DNA of 64,000 nucleotides from CAYPEL01 sp036479985. GTDB lineage: Bacteria > Pseudomonadota > Gammaproteobacteria > DSM-19610. The DNA lies in the NCBI GenBank assembly GCA_965224815.1, contig CBDDAF010000003.1:3038001-3102000 (forward strand), written 5' to 3'. The position numbers were made by a program, and so were the translations under genes. A model generated the notes under the pieces. That model worked only from the letters and a program-made list of their open reading frames with translations, was not told the DNA's origin and ran no database searches. Below, piece by piece: positions 8,715 through 16,843 of the stretch. Position 1 is the first letter of the stretch, and the number at the start of each line of letters is the position of its first letter.

Positions 8715-9527
8715 ATGAAATATTTACGCGCACTGTTGGCGGTGAGCAGCCGCGAGGTCGTCAAGTTCTGGCATCAGCGCGGAAGGTTGTTGTCAGCATT
8801 GGTGCGTCCGGCGCTTTGGTTAGTGGTTTTTGCGGCTGGGTTTCAAAATGTCTTTGGTGTGTCAATCATTCCACCGTACGAAACTTATATTGAATACCAG
8901 GTTTATATCGTGCCAGGCCTGTTAGGCATGGTCTTACTCTTTAATGGAATGCAATCGTCTTTGGCAATGGTTTACGACCGTGAAATGGGGATTATGCGGT
9001 TGTTGTTGACCGCGCCTTTGCCGCGCTGGTTTTTGTTGCTCTGTAAGTTGTTGGCGGGCACGTTATTGTCAGTACTGCAAGCCTATGCGTTCCTCGCGTT
9101 ATGCGCCGTATTTCGTGTCGATATTCCCTGGAGTGGTTGGCTGTATGTATTACCGGCGTTGATACTGGGTGGCATGATGTTGGGTGCATTGGGTTTATTG
9201 ATGTCGGTGTCGATCAAACAGTTGGAGAATTTTGCAGGTACGATGAATTTTGTCATCTTCCCCATGTTCTTTATCTCAACAGCGCTGTATCCGTTGTGGA
9301 AATTGCAGGAATCAGGCGCTGAAATAGTTTATCAAATGGCACGCTTTAATCCCTTTGCACACGCCGTGGAATTGATACGATTTGCGCTTTACGGACAGTT
9401 CAATATAGTGTCAGGGCTGGTTGTTGCGGGTATGTTGTGTGTGTTTTTTGTATTGGCAGTCTGGGGCTATGACCCACAACGGGGTCTGGTGAAAAAGATG
9501 CAAAAACCTGGGTTATCTAAACCTTAA
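8715..9527 (+). CDS. ABC-2 type permease, PedC-like, alcohol-catabolism associated
   Basis: 270 residues with six hydrophobic spans and the ABC-2 membrane domain (MGIMRLLLTAPLPRWFLLLC in the cytoplasmic loop; NFVIFPMFFISTALYPLW near the C terminus). It starts 3 bases after the binding-protein gene and ends the plus-strand run. The family member PedC is encoded in the Pseudomonas phenylethanol/ethanol oxidation cluster. The 3' end overlaps the convergent pqqD by 15 bases. Confidence 0.85.
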   Translation: MKYLRALLAVSSREVVKFWHQRGRLLSALVRPALWLVVFAAGFQNVFGVSIIPPYETYIEYQVYIVPGLLGMVLLFNGMQSSLAMVYDREMGIMRLLLTAPLPRWFLLLCKLLAGTLLSVLQAYAFLALCAVFRVDIPWSGWLYVLPALILGGMMLGALGLLMSVSIKQLENFAGTMNFVIFPMFFISTALYPLWKLQESGAEIVYQMARFNPFAHAVELIRFALYGQFNIVSGLVVAGMLCVFFVLAVWGYDPQRGLVKKMQKPGLSKP

Positions 9528-9788
9528 CAAACCGATATTGACTACCTGGTCAATATTTTGCAGCACGTTATGCCGGTTAAATGGGGTCGCCTCATCAGAC
9601 TTCATTTGTGTAAAAATTTCCTCAATGGTCTGAACACCATCACAGTGTTGCAGCAGATTGCTGGTCGGACTGTCAAGCACGATCATCCCTTCAGGGTAGA
9701 GCAGAACGAAGGCCTGTTCGTCATCTTCCCAACAAACGCGTGCACCCTCGGTCAGTTCAGGAATTGAGTGTGTCGATACTTTAAGCAT
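9513..9788 (-). CDS. pqqD: PqqD-like peptide chaperone for PQQ biosynthesis
   Basis: 91 residues with the PqqD winged-helix pattern: PELTEGARVCWEDDEQAFVL, then LLYPEGMIVLDSPTSNLL and HCDGVQTIEEI. PqqD binds the PqqA precursor peptide and presents it to the radical-SAM enzyme PqqE. Here it stands alone, with no pqqA, B, C or E in the window. It converges on the ABC-2 permease gene with a 15-base overlap. A strong -24/-12 promoter match lies 38 bases upstream. It could also be a PqqD-like domain of another RiPP pathway, but the LYPEG and CDG motifs fit PqqD well. Confidence 0.8.
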   Translation of the reverse strand: MLKVSTHSIPELTEGARVCWEDDEQAFVLLYPEGMIVLDSPTSNLLQHCDGVQTIEEIFTQMKSDEATPFNRHNVLQNIDQVVNIGLLRFR

Positions 9789-9825
9789 GCAAGTATGGAT
9801 TCCTAAGCCAATATCTTTATGTTTC

Positions 9826-9840
9826 GCATGTTTCGTGCCA
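9826..9840 (-). promoter_or_regulatory. predicted sigma-54 promoter of pqqD
   Basis: Read on the minus strand the site is TGGCACGAAACATGC. The -24 block TGGCACG is complete, the -12 block is ATGC instead of TTGC, and GG-to-GC spacing is the canonical 12 bases. Expected transcription start is near 9814, about 25 bases before pqqD. Confidence 0.65.
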
Positions 9841-10201
9841 CTTCAGGCCATTCAGATTTGACCTGACAGGAACTTGAATAGTGAATTACAAGCCTATGTT
9901 TAAACGCTAAATTTTCTACATAACAGGATCGATTGAATAAAGTCTAAATTTGATATTATTTGATGTGTATCACAATAGCTTGAGACACAGTGTTTTAATT
10001 ATGCAAAAGCCTGCCATTGTATTAAGATGGTGAAAAGAGATTATCCTGTGTATGTGATTAATCGCATTAGGAAAAATCTAGTATATTTGAATATAATCAC
10101 ATTCGAATAAGATTGAGACGGCTGACAATAGATTTTACAATACGGTCTCTCTTGATTTCAGTGCGGTCTGCGATAGAAAACAACAACATCGGAGGTGCTG
10201 T
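9841..10201. other. intergenic region between pqqD and the sigma-54 activator gene
   Basis: No gene seen. The region is AT-rich and holds an interrupted TGTGT...ACACA inverted repeat (about 9964-9990), which could be an activator site for the divergent sigma-54 promoter. The activator gene has a clear ribosome site, GGAGG at 10191-10195. Confidence 0.4.
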
Positions 10202-12202
10202 TTGGCGAATACTGAACTGCTTAAGCACGAAGAACGAATATATAACGTCCTCGCTCAGCAAGGCACTGCAGATATTGCAATGCCAGAAAGTTTTGTGGTG
10301 GATTCCTGGCGCCGTTGTATTGATCAATTTGGCTTGGTTCCGAAGACCAAACCCAAAGCAGAGGTGCTTGAAGCCGCTGCTTTAAAACAAATGCAGGATG
10401 AGCTGGGTGAATTTATGCAAGTTGCGGATGAAGAATGCCGCAATTTATTTAAACAAACCACGCAATCAGGTTATGTCATCGTGCTGACCAATACCGATGG
10501 CGTCATTCTCAGTATGGCCGCCGATCCGGCACTCGAGGAAGATTTCCAACGTTTCAATTTGCAGCCCGGCGCTGTATGGAATGAACAACATCATGGTACT
10601 AATGGAATGGGTACCTGCTTACATAACCATCGTCCTGTCATCATTCACGGCGATGATCATTTCTTCAATGATTATCGCGGCGTTACCTGTACCGCCACGC
10701 CCATCCATGATCCACACGGCGAAGTGATGGCTGTGCTGGATGCGTCATCTTTTCAGGCAGAAGGTTCCAAGCGCGGTCAGATTCATACACGTGCGTTGGT
10801 TCAGATGGCCGCAAACTTTATTGAATATAAATATTTTCAACATTATTTTAAGCATGCCTCTGTGTTGAGTTTTCACCCCCGGTATGAGTTTCTGGGTGTT
10901 GGTACAGAGTCGTTGCTTGCGCTTGATGATGGCGGGCTTATTTTGGGCGCAAACGCCAGTGCATTGAAGCAACTTGAATTTGAAGACCGGAAAGCGCTTA
11001 TTGACCGCTCGCTTGATGAGATCTTTGCAATCTCAACGGAAGACACGGGAAAAATGGGTTCTAGTAACGGGTACGGTATTACGTCGGCACAAGACCTCAA
11101 GAGTGGACGCCGCTTCCTTACGATGTTCCACCAGCCGCCTAAACCTCAGCGGCAGAAAAAAGCAAGACAAGAGCCCCTGATCAAAGTGCCTTCATCCGAC
11201 AACAAGAGTTGTCTGGATTTGAAATCTCTGGCCGGTAATGATCCTCATATGGCGTATAACGTTCGCTGCATACGCAGGGTAGTCGACAAAAATATCTACA
11301 TACTGCTGAACGGCGAGACCGGTTCAGGAAAAGAAGTATTCGCACGTGCAATCCATGATGCCAGTGATCGCAAAGGAAAACCTTTTGTAGCCCTTAACTG
11401 TGCGGCGATACCCGAAACTTTAATCGAGAGTGAATTGTTCGGCTATAAGGCCGGTGCATTCACAGGCGCTCGCCGTGAAGGCATGCGCGGCTGCGTGCTT
11501 GAATCCAGTGGTGGCACCTTGTTCCTGGATGAAATCGGGGATATGCCGCTGCATCTACAGACACGTTTGTTGCGTGTGCTGGAAACCAAAGAAGTGTTAC
11601 CACTTGGGTCACAAGTTCCTGTCACTATCGATTTGCACGTTATCAGTGCAACGCACCAGGATTTACGTGAACTGATAGCTCTGGGTAAGTTTCGGCAAGA
11701 TCTGTTTTATCGTTTGAACGGCATTACTCTGAAGATGCCTTCATTGCGCGAACGCGAGGATCTTGACTCGTTAATACGCTGTGCGATTGCGTTGGAAAAT
11801 GATGGAAAGGAACCGATCTCTATCGAACGAAAAGCGTTTAACCGGTTAAAAGACTACGATTGGCCTGGCAATATTCGTGAATTGTGCAATATTATCCGTA
11901 CGTCAATAGCGCTATCAGATGACAATTTAATCTGTTTAGCTGATTTGCCGAAAGAGATTGCAAAACCGGAAGAATATGTTCCGGAAGTAGATGAACAGGT
12001 TGCTTCTGTGCAGCAAGACGATGATGAGGTTCAGGCGCTGCAATACACACCGCTGGAAAATGCCGTGCGTGAGACGATTCTCCGGGAAATCGAACACAAT
12101 CGATGGAATGTGACCGTGACTGCGAAAAAACTCCATATGACACGGTGTACGCTCTACCGGAAACTCAAGAAATACAATATCCCCATTACGCCGCCAGAAT
12201 AA
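10202..12202 (+). CDS. sigma-54-dependent transcriptional activator, AcoR-like (GAF, AAA+, Fis HTH)
   Basis: 666 residues starting with TTG at 10202, supported by GGAGG 6 bases upstream. There is no receiver domain; the N-terminal third (about 60-200, with the HHGTNGMGTCLHNHRPVIIH segment) is the GAF-type sensor half of the AcoR family. The AAA+ core has Walker A NGETGSGKE (about residue 372), the sigma-54 contact motif GAFTGA (about 419) and Walker B GGTLFLDEIGD (about 438). A Fis-type helix-turn-helix ends the protein. AcoR relatives often control alcohol or acetoin oxidation genes. Four sigma-54 promoter matches lie within 13 kb, including those of pqqD and xoxF, so it is the best candidate regulator of the XoxF system. 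The signal molecule is unknown. Confidence 0.9.
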   Translation: MANTELLKHEERIYNVLAQQGTADIAMPESFVVDSWRRCIDQFGLVPKTKPKAEVLEAAALKQMQDELGEFMQVADEECRNLFKQTTQSGYVIVLTNTDGVILSMAADPALEEDFQRFNLQPGAVWNEQHHGTNGMGTCLHNHRPVIIHGDDHFFNDYRGVTCTATPIHDPHGEVMAVLDASSFQAEGSKRGQIHTRALVQMAANFIEYKYFQHYFKHASVLSFHPRYEFLGVGTESLLALDDGGLILGANASALKQLEFEDRKALIDRSLDEIFAISTEDTGKMGSSNGYGITSAQDLKSGRRFLTMFHQPPKPQRQKKARQEPLIKVPSSDNKSCLDLKSLAGNDPHMAYNVRCIRRVVDKNIYILLNGETGSGKEVFARAIHDASDRKGKPFVALNCAAIPETLIESELFGYKAGAFTGARREGMRGCVLESSGGTLFLDEIGDMPLHLQTRLLRVLETKEVLPLGSQVPVTIDLHVISATHQDLRELIALGKFRQDLFYRLNGITLKMPSLREREDLDSLIRCAIALENDGKEPISIERKAFNRLKDYDWPGNIRELCNIIRTSIALSDDNLICLADLPKEIAKPEEYVPEVDEQVASVQQDDDEVQALQYTPLENAVRETILREIEHNRWNVTVTAKKLHMTRCTLYRKLKKYNIPITPPE

Positions 12203-12220
12203 TTTATCAGGCTGTATATT

Positions 12221-12287
12221 CTGTAGGAGCGGCTTCAGCCGCGAAAGGCGGATGTAACGACCATCGCGGCTAAAGCCGCTCCTACAG
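12221..12287. repeat. REP-like palindrome, copy 2
   Basis: CTGTAGGAGCGGCTTCAGCC at the left and GGCTAAAGCCGCTCCTACAG at the right, separated by a short variable loop. It lies just after the sigma-54 activator gene. The following tail GCATTAATCAGAGTTTC recurs after other copies. Confidence 0.9.
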
Positions 12288-12369
12288 ATGCTTACGCATT
12301 AATCAGAGTTTCTCTGGATTTGGCGAATTAGCCTGCCGATCCCGTGTCTTTCTCAAAATCCTGTATAAA

Positions 12370-13293
12370 TCAAAGCTCGTCCAGCAGTTGCTTACGCTTT
12401 TGTGCGTATTCTTCTTCTGTGATCAGGTCTTTATTTCGTAAGCCTTTTAATTTGGTTAATCGATCTTCCAGTGAATCTGAGCGGGTAGTTGTTTCTGGCG
12501 GTGTTATTATTGCTTCGCGTCTAATGGTTTCTGCGTGTCTGTCTACTTCTTCGCTACCTAGAAGCTCTCTTAATTCTTTGCGTTTTTGCGCCGTTTCTTC
12601 TTGCTTGCGTATTTTAATGTCATGGGCAATGGCTTCAGATGCGCCATCAACATCAATAACCAACCAGTCATTTCGCTGGTTATTCTTCACCTGTTTATTC
12701 TGTATACCCTTAACGTGGGTAATCGCGCGTTTAAACCTGGAAGCTTTTGAACGTTTGCCATGATTAAAATTGTATCGAACAATACCGGTATGGGTCGGAT
12801 CGTAGGCTGCTTCAAATGCCGTATCACGGGGCATATCATAATTACCAATGATGATGTTTAACTTGTTATCTTTATAAAATACTCTACCGGCTACAAAATA
12901 CCGGTCTGGCGTTAAACCATAATCTCTACCGGCGCTTCTTTCCATTGCAAAAATAATATCTTTATTAGCTTTGGCATTTTTTAGCCCTTTGGCAATATAT
13001 TTGCCAAGCAGGATTATCTGCTTGTCCGGGAAAACAGTTTTAAACTCATTTTCCATGTCAGGATCACTTGTGTCCTGGATTTTGATCGCCCCCAGTATTT
13101 CGCTAATCTGTTTTGATTGAAGCTCTACAGGGTGATCATTTAGACCAAAACTGGACGTATCCTGATCAGTGAATTTAAAAAATTCATTTTTGTTTGCTTG
13201 CCAGATTGTATTTTTGCCAGCAAAAACAGAACAGGAAAAAAAGGCTGGAAAAATAAATAACAGGGCGACGATTTTCGTTTTGGATAGTTGCAT
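12370..13293 (-). CDS. periplasmic protein with C-terminal SHOCT domain, unknown function
   Basis: 307 residues with a signal peptide (cleavage after SVFA). The C-terminal 32 residues (LTKLKGLRNKDLITEEEYAQ and following) form a SHOCT motif, a short helical oligomerisation element. The middle holds a mixed alpha/beta region without a recognised catalytic motif, followed by a charged, probably coiled-coil stretch at about 220-270. The mature part lacks cysteines. It is the only gene between the sigma-54 activator and the porin and is convergent with the activator. No function is assigned. Confidence 0.7.
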   Translation of the reverse strand: MQLSKTKIVALLFIFPAFFSCSVFAGKNTIWQANKNEFFKFTDQDTSSFGLNDHPVELQSKQISEILGAIKIQDTSDPDMENEFKTVFPDKQIILLGKYIAKGLKNAKANKDIIFAMERSAGRDYGLTPDRYFVAGRVFYKDNKLNIIIGNYDMPRDTAFEAAYDPTHTGIVRYNFNHGKRSKASRFKRAITHVKGIQNKQVKNNQRNDWLVIDVDGASEAIAHDIKIRKQEETAQKRKELRELLGSEEVDRHAETIRREAIITPPETTTRSDSLEDRLTKLKGLRNKDLITEEEYAQKRKQLLDEL

Positions 13294-13713
13294 TGGTTGA
13301 GAATTATTTGTTGATTGTGGTGAATGTATGTTGCTGGATTATTAATTGAGTCTACAGCAAATATGCAAAAGTCTTCAACATAATGAGCCGAAAATAATAG
13401 GGAAATTAATTGCGTTTAGCACTTATTAAATGCTTCTGACTCTGGCGTAAAGTTGAATAACTCAACTCGGTTGGGTGAGGTATTTATGATACGTTTTTAG
13501 TGGCCACTAACCTGATAACAACGTTATGATTTTACCTCTTCTGAGATATCCTGGATGTGTATAAAAACTGCAACAATTATGCAACTTGAGTAGCGTTTTT
13601 GCACGCTTATGTCTTGTTTCGCCAACCTTCTGAATTCTACGGTTAGTAATATGGGCCGTAGAAATACAAATATAATCATATTATTCAGTAAGTTAATGAA
13701 TTTATTCATGACT
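13294..13713. other. intergenic region between the SHOCT gene and the porin
   Basis: Divergent region without a convincing gene. A 61-codon frame on the minus strand (13524-13709) lacks a ribosome site and family resemblance. The right end carries the predicted sigma-54 promoter. Repeated TGCAAC words (about 13570-13587) might be activator sites. Confidence 0.4.
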
Positions 13714-13729
13714 TGGCGCGGCCATTGCT
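13714..13729 (+). promoter_or_regulatory. predicted sigma-54 promoter of the porin gene
   Basis: TGGCGCGGCCATTGCT matches TGGCACG-N4-TTGCW with one substitution in the -24 block and exact spacing. Expected start is near 13740, giving a leader of about 84 bases before the porin ATG. Confidence 0.65.
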
Positions 13730-13823
13730 CTCCTTTTAGGTAGTGTCCCTATTAATTGCTGATGAACTTGAGTGGGGATGCAGCAATTTTTACGTTTTCG
13801 GTTTCTTTGAGGAGGCAATATAA

Positions 13824-15050
13824 ATGAACAAATTTAAACGATTGAACGGGACCTGCCTGATTGCAGCAACGCTCATGCTTCATGCGCCACAGGTCGTCAT
13901 GGCTGAGGGTGATACGACATGGGGTATCTCAGGCTGGATCAACGAAGGTATGACCTACTATGATGATGGTGATAAAAGCGGTACTGCCCAGCTGTCAGAC
14001 AATGGTACGACCCTAGGTAGCCGTATTACCTTATCAGGTGATTACGAGCCGCCAGAAACCAGCCTGAAAGCAGGTTTCGAAGTTATTCTTGAAGTATTGT
14101 CAGGTACGCCAAACTTTGCCGGCGGTGGATCGATTACTCCTTTGCTGTTTGCTAACCAGGACAATTTGGACACGTTCAATGGCGGTGATATTGGTGTGCT
14201 CGGTAGCAGCGTTCACATAGGCGGTGGCTGGGGTAAAATCACTCTTGGTCTGCAAAGTATGCCTACTGATAACATCGCAGTACTCGCCGATCCATCAGGA
14301 ACGATCTGGTCTGGTATTTCTCCTGTTTTCCGTGGCAATGGATTTTTTATTAGAGGTTTGGGTGCTGGCGCAACAAATAACACCTGGGGATCTTTCCTGC
14401 AATGTCTTACAACACCGGGTCTAGGTATAGGTATCGACTGTAACGGTGTTTACCGGAATGGTGTTCGTTATGACTTGCCAGCATTTGGTGATGTCAACAT
14501 CGCGGTGGGTTACGCAAATGACGAAATTTATGACATAGCACTCAAATATGCCACTACGTTTGGTGATTTCACAACCAACGTTAATTTAGGCTACGCGCTT
14601 AATGAAGATGGCGGTACGAATGTAGGTGGTGAGGAAGCGGATGTCTTCCAATTTCAGGCAGGCTTAATGCATGCTGGAACCGGACTGTTTGGATTGGTCA
14701 CCTATCAAAAGGAAACAGCTGACAATGCGACCAATGGAACCGGTGATGATACCGATGCTTACTATTTCAAGTTTGGTATCAAGAAAGGCTGGCTTGGCTT
14801 TGGTGCTACGGCATTATACGTCGATTATGGATTGTATAATGATCAATACGGTTCGGGTGCTGGCATAAGTGGTTCTGAAGTCCAGCGTTTTGGCGTAGCT
14901 GCGGTGCAGGATTATGGCAAACGGCTAAAAATCTATGGCAAGTGGGAACAGCTTAGCCTGGATGTCGATGGTACTGCTGCTGTAGAGACAGCTTATAATG
15001 ATGCAGACGATCTTGATACCTTTACACTGGGTGTGACTTATTTTTTCTGA
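13824..15050 (+). CDS. outer-membrane porin (Gram-negative porin family)
   Basis: 408 residues. Signal peptide ends at VVMAEG. The mature chain alternates polar and hydrophobic residues in many short strands, with Gly/Asn/Asp-rich loops, and ends in the typical outer-membrane C terminus TLGVTYFF (terminal Phe). Two cysteines occur in a loop near residues 192-205. AGGAGG precedes the ATG by 8 bases. It has its own predicted sigma-54 promoter and a strong terminator, so it is monocistronic. Location beside the XoxF cluster and shared promoter type suggest it admits the alcohol substrate or a metal chelate, but the solute cannot be read from the sequence. Confidence 0.85.
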   Translation: MNKFKRLNGTCLIAATLMLHAPQVVMAEGDTTWGISGWINEGMTYYDDGDKSGTAQLSDNGTTLGSRITLSGDYEPPETSLKAGFEVILEVLSGTPNFAGGGSITPLLFANQDNLDTFNGGDIGVLGSSVHIGGGWGKITLGLQSMPTDNIAVLADPSGTIWSGISPVFRGNGFFIRGLGAGATNNTWGSFLQCLTTPGLGIGIDCNGVYRNGVRYDLPAFGDVNIAVGYANDEIYDIALKYATTFGDFTTNVNLGYALNEDGGTNVGGEEADVFQFQAGLMHAGTGLFGLVTYQKETADNATNGTGDDTDAYYFKFGIKKGWLGFGATALYVDYGLYNDQYGSGAGISGSEVQRFGVAAVQDYGKRLKIYGKWEQLSLDVDGTAAVETAYNDADDLDTFTLGVTYFF

Positions 15051-15087
15051 GTGTAAGTTAAATAGTTTATCTGTGTAGTTATTAATT

Positions 15088-15112
15088 AAGGCCTCTTCGG
15101 AGGCCTTTTTTT
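15088..15112 (+). terminator. rho-independent terminator of the porin gene
   Basis: AAGGCCTC and GAGGCCTT pair around a TTCG tetraloop, followed by a run of T. It lies 38 bases after the porin stop. Confidence 0.9.
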
Positions 15113-15128
15113 ATGTTGTAACTTTGTT

Positions 15129-15192
15129 TGTAGGAGCGGCTTTAGCCGCGATGGGGCCGTAGTGTTCTTCGCGGCTAAAGCCGCTTCTACAG
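15129..15192. repeat. REP-like palindrome, copy 3
   Basis: TGTAGGAGCGGCTTTAGCCG left arm and CGGCTAAAGCCGCTTCTACA right arm. It sits between the porin terminator and the convergent propeller gene. Confidence 0.9.
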
Positions 15193-15202
15193 AAAAGGTT
15201 CT

Positions 15203-16258
15203 TTAGGGTATCGCGAATTGTCCAAATGACCGACTACCTTTTCCGGTTTTGATTTTATAGATGGTTTTATGGGTAAGGGTATCAATAATAGACAGGCTGC
15301 CTTCTCCCCAATTAACCACCAGCAGTTTACTGCCATCGGGTGACAGGTCGATACCTTCGGGTGTTTCTCCAACATCGATTCGGCTTATTTCCTTGCGTTT
15401 TGCGATGTCCACAATAGACACTGAGTCTTCTTCCTGATTGGTGACATATAAGTGTTTTCCGGAGTGGTCAACAACGGCACAATATGGCCATTCACCCACT
15501 TCAATTTCGGCAGACAATTTTAATTTGTCAGTATCTATAACTGATACAGATGAGCTGCGCACATTGACGACAAAAACTTCTTTCCCATCAGGCGAGAGTG
15601 TGATGCCAAAGGGGGCGTCACCTACGCTTACTTCTTTGATCACCTGGCGGCTTGAGAGATCAATAACTGAAACGTTGTCACTGTCTCTGTTTGCAACGTA
15701 AAGCCGTTGTTTTTGTGAATCCAGCACAAGACCGGCAGGTGCTATACCAACGGGAATTTTGTACCGAACAGCCGCTTTCTTTATGTCTACGACATAGACC
15801 GCATTGTCGTACCAGTCTGCCACATAGGCGATCTGAGCTCCGGGAGCGCAGCTTATACCCAACGGGCCAGAGCCAACTTTTATCGTGTTAGAGACGCTCC
15901 CTGTTTGGGTGTCGATAACGTAGAGGCTTTGTTCGTCAGGGCTGGTGGCAATGATGGTTTGGCTTTGGTCGCAACGGGCGATACCAGCGGGTGTTTTACC
16001 GGTTTTGATGGTTTTAGCGAGTCGGTTGCTTTCAAGGTCAATGACGGAAATATTGTCACTGAGTTGATTGGTAATAAAGGCGAGCGGATTGGCATGAGTC
16101 TGTAGGCTTAGTGTTGCGACGATTATAAATAGTGGCAAGCGTCTAAGGATATGCTTCAGTGTGCAATTTGTAGCAAGCAATGGTGGGGTTCGTGCCTCAC
16201 CCCACCCTACGGGGTGATTTACAATGCGGTCGTGAAGAAGAGGGGGCTTACTTTTCAA
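15203..16258 (-). CDS. YVTN beta-propeller protein of the xox gene group
   Basis: About 318-351 residues. Seven or so repeats of the YVTN type are visible (IAYVADWYDNAVYVVD, LYVANRDSDNVSVID, LYVTNQEEDSVSIVD). The annotated start is the longest possible. The first 33 residues are translated from a GTGGGGT-type palindrome (16178-16217) and look unnatural. The signal peptide begins only at about residue 35 (KHILRRLPLFIIVATLSLQT), so the real start may be the CTG at 16159 or the TTG at 16138, or the original start may have been displaced by the repeat. It is the last gene after mxaD, xoxJ, xoxG and xoxF on the same strand. Function unknown; it is a second propeller distinct from that at 6.5 kb. 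Confidence 0.75.
   Translation of the reverse strand: MKSKPPLLHDRIVNHPVGWGEARTPPLLATNCTLKHILRRLPLFIIVATLSLQTHANPLAFITNQLSDNISVIDLESNRLAKTIKTGKTPAGIARCDQSQTIIATSPDEQSLYVIDTQTGSVSNTIKVGSGPLGISCAPGAQIAYVADWYDNAVYVVDIKKAAVRYKIPVGIAPAGLVLDSQKQRLYVANRDSDNVSVIDLSSRQVIKEVSVGDAPFGITLSPDGKEVFVVNVRSSSVSVIDTDKLKLSAEIEVGEWPYCAVVDHSGKHLYVTNQEEDSVSIVDIAKRKEISRIDVGETPEGIDLSPDGSKLLVVNWGEGSLSIIDTLTHKTIYKIKTGKGSRSFGQFAIP
16178..16217. repeat. GTGGGGT-type palindromic repeat within the 5' end of the propeller gene
   Basis: GGTGGGGTTCGTGCCTCACC followed by CCACCCTACGGGGTG forms an imperfect hairpin. This type of short palindrome is common between genes in many proteobacteria. Here it lies where the propeller gene should start. 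Confidence 0.5.
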
Positions 16259-16799
16259 GCAGGGATTTCAGATTTTCAAGCCCTTGCTTGTAAACAGCGC
16301 TTATGGTGTCGGTGGCATCCTTATCACCCATACCTTCAGGAGTAGGGGGGTTAAGCAAGTAGGCCCTGTAAAATTTTCCTTTCCAGGTTACTTTGCTGCC
16401 ATCACCTTCCGCTACAACGGTTAGAATGCTTGTGTAAGTGTTGACCGGTAAAACCTTGCGTTCGAATTGCTTGCCTGCAAATTCAACCGTATCTACGATG
16501 CTCATATCCTTGATCTTGTATTTGAGCATTTTTTGTTCGTCATCGCGTTTAAGCAGTTTTTCTTTTATTTCTTTACCTTCCCCCAAAGACAACACACGAA
16601 TATCGTCGCCGTGCATTTTGGTTGATTCGATAGCGGGGTGCCAGGTGTGCAGTGCACTGAAATCGCCGACCACAGCCCAGGCTTTTTCAACCGTTGTATT
16701 GATGACTATTTCTTCTACAACCTGCTGACGCGTGGGTCCATGTGCAAATACCGTTGTCATAAAAAACAGGCCCAGACAGGCTGCCAGGTATCTTTTCAT
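16248..16799 (-). CDS. mxaD: MxaD-like SRPBCC protein of the methanol dehydrogenase system
   Basis: 183 residues with a signal peptide (cleavage after VFA, mature HGPTRQ). The rest is an SRPBCC/polyketide-cyclase-like domain (VVEEIVINTTVEKAWAVVGD near the start, GSKVTWKGKFYRAY near the end). In Methylobacterium MxaD is a periplasmic protein that favours electron transfer between methanol dehydrogenase and its cytochrome. Here it follows xoxJ on the same strand, so a role with XoxF/XoxG is likely. It is separated from xoxJ by about 44 bases. Confidence 0.8.
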   Translation of the reverse strand: MKRYLAACLGLFFMTTVFAHGPTRQQVVEEIVINTTVEKAWAVVGDFSALHTWHPAIESTKMHGDDIRVLSLGEGKEIKEKLLKRDDEQKMLKYKIKDMSIVDTVEFAGKQFERKVLPVNTYTSILTVVAEGDGSKVTWKGKFYRAYLLNPPTPEGMGDKDATDTISAVYKQGLENLKSLLEK

Positions 16800-16843
16800 A
16801 ATATCATCCGATTAATAGTTGTGTTAACAGGTGTTAGCGCTAT

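Noticed and set aside
13524..13709. 61-codon open frame upstream of the porin
   Set aside because: No ribosome site, and it lies in the regulatory region; composition looks non-coding.
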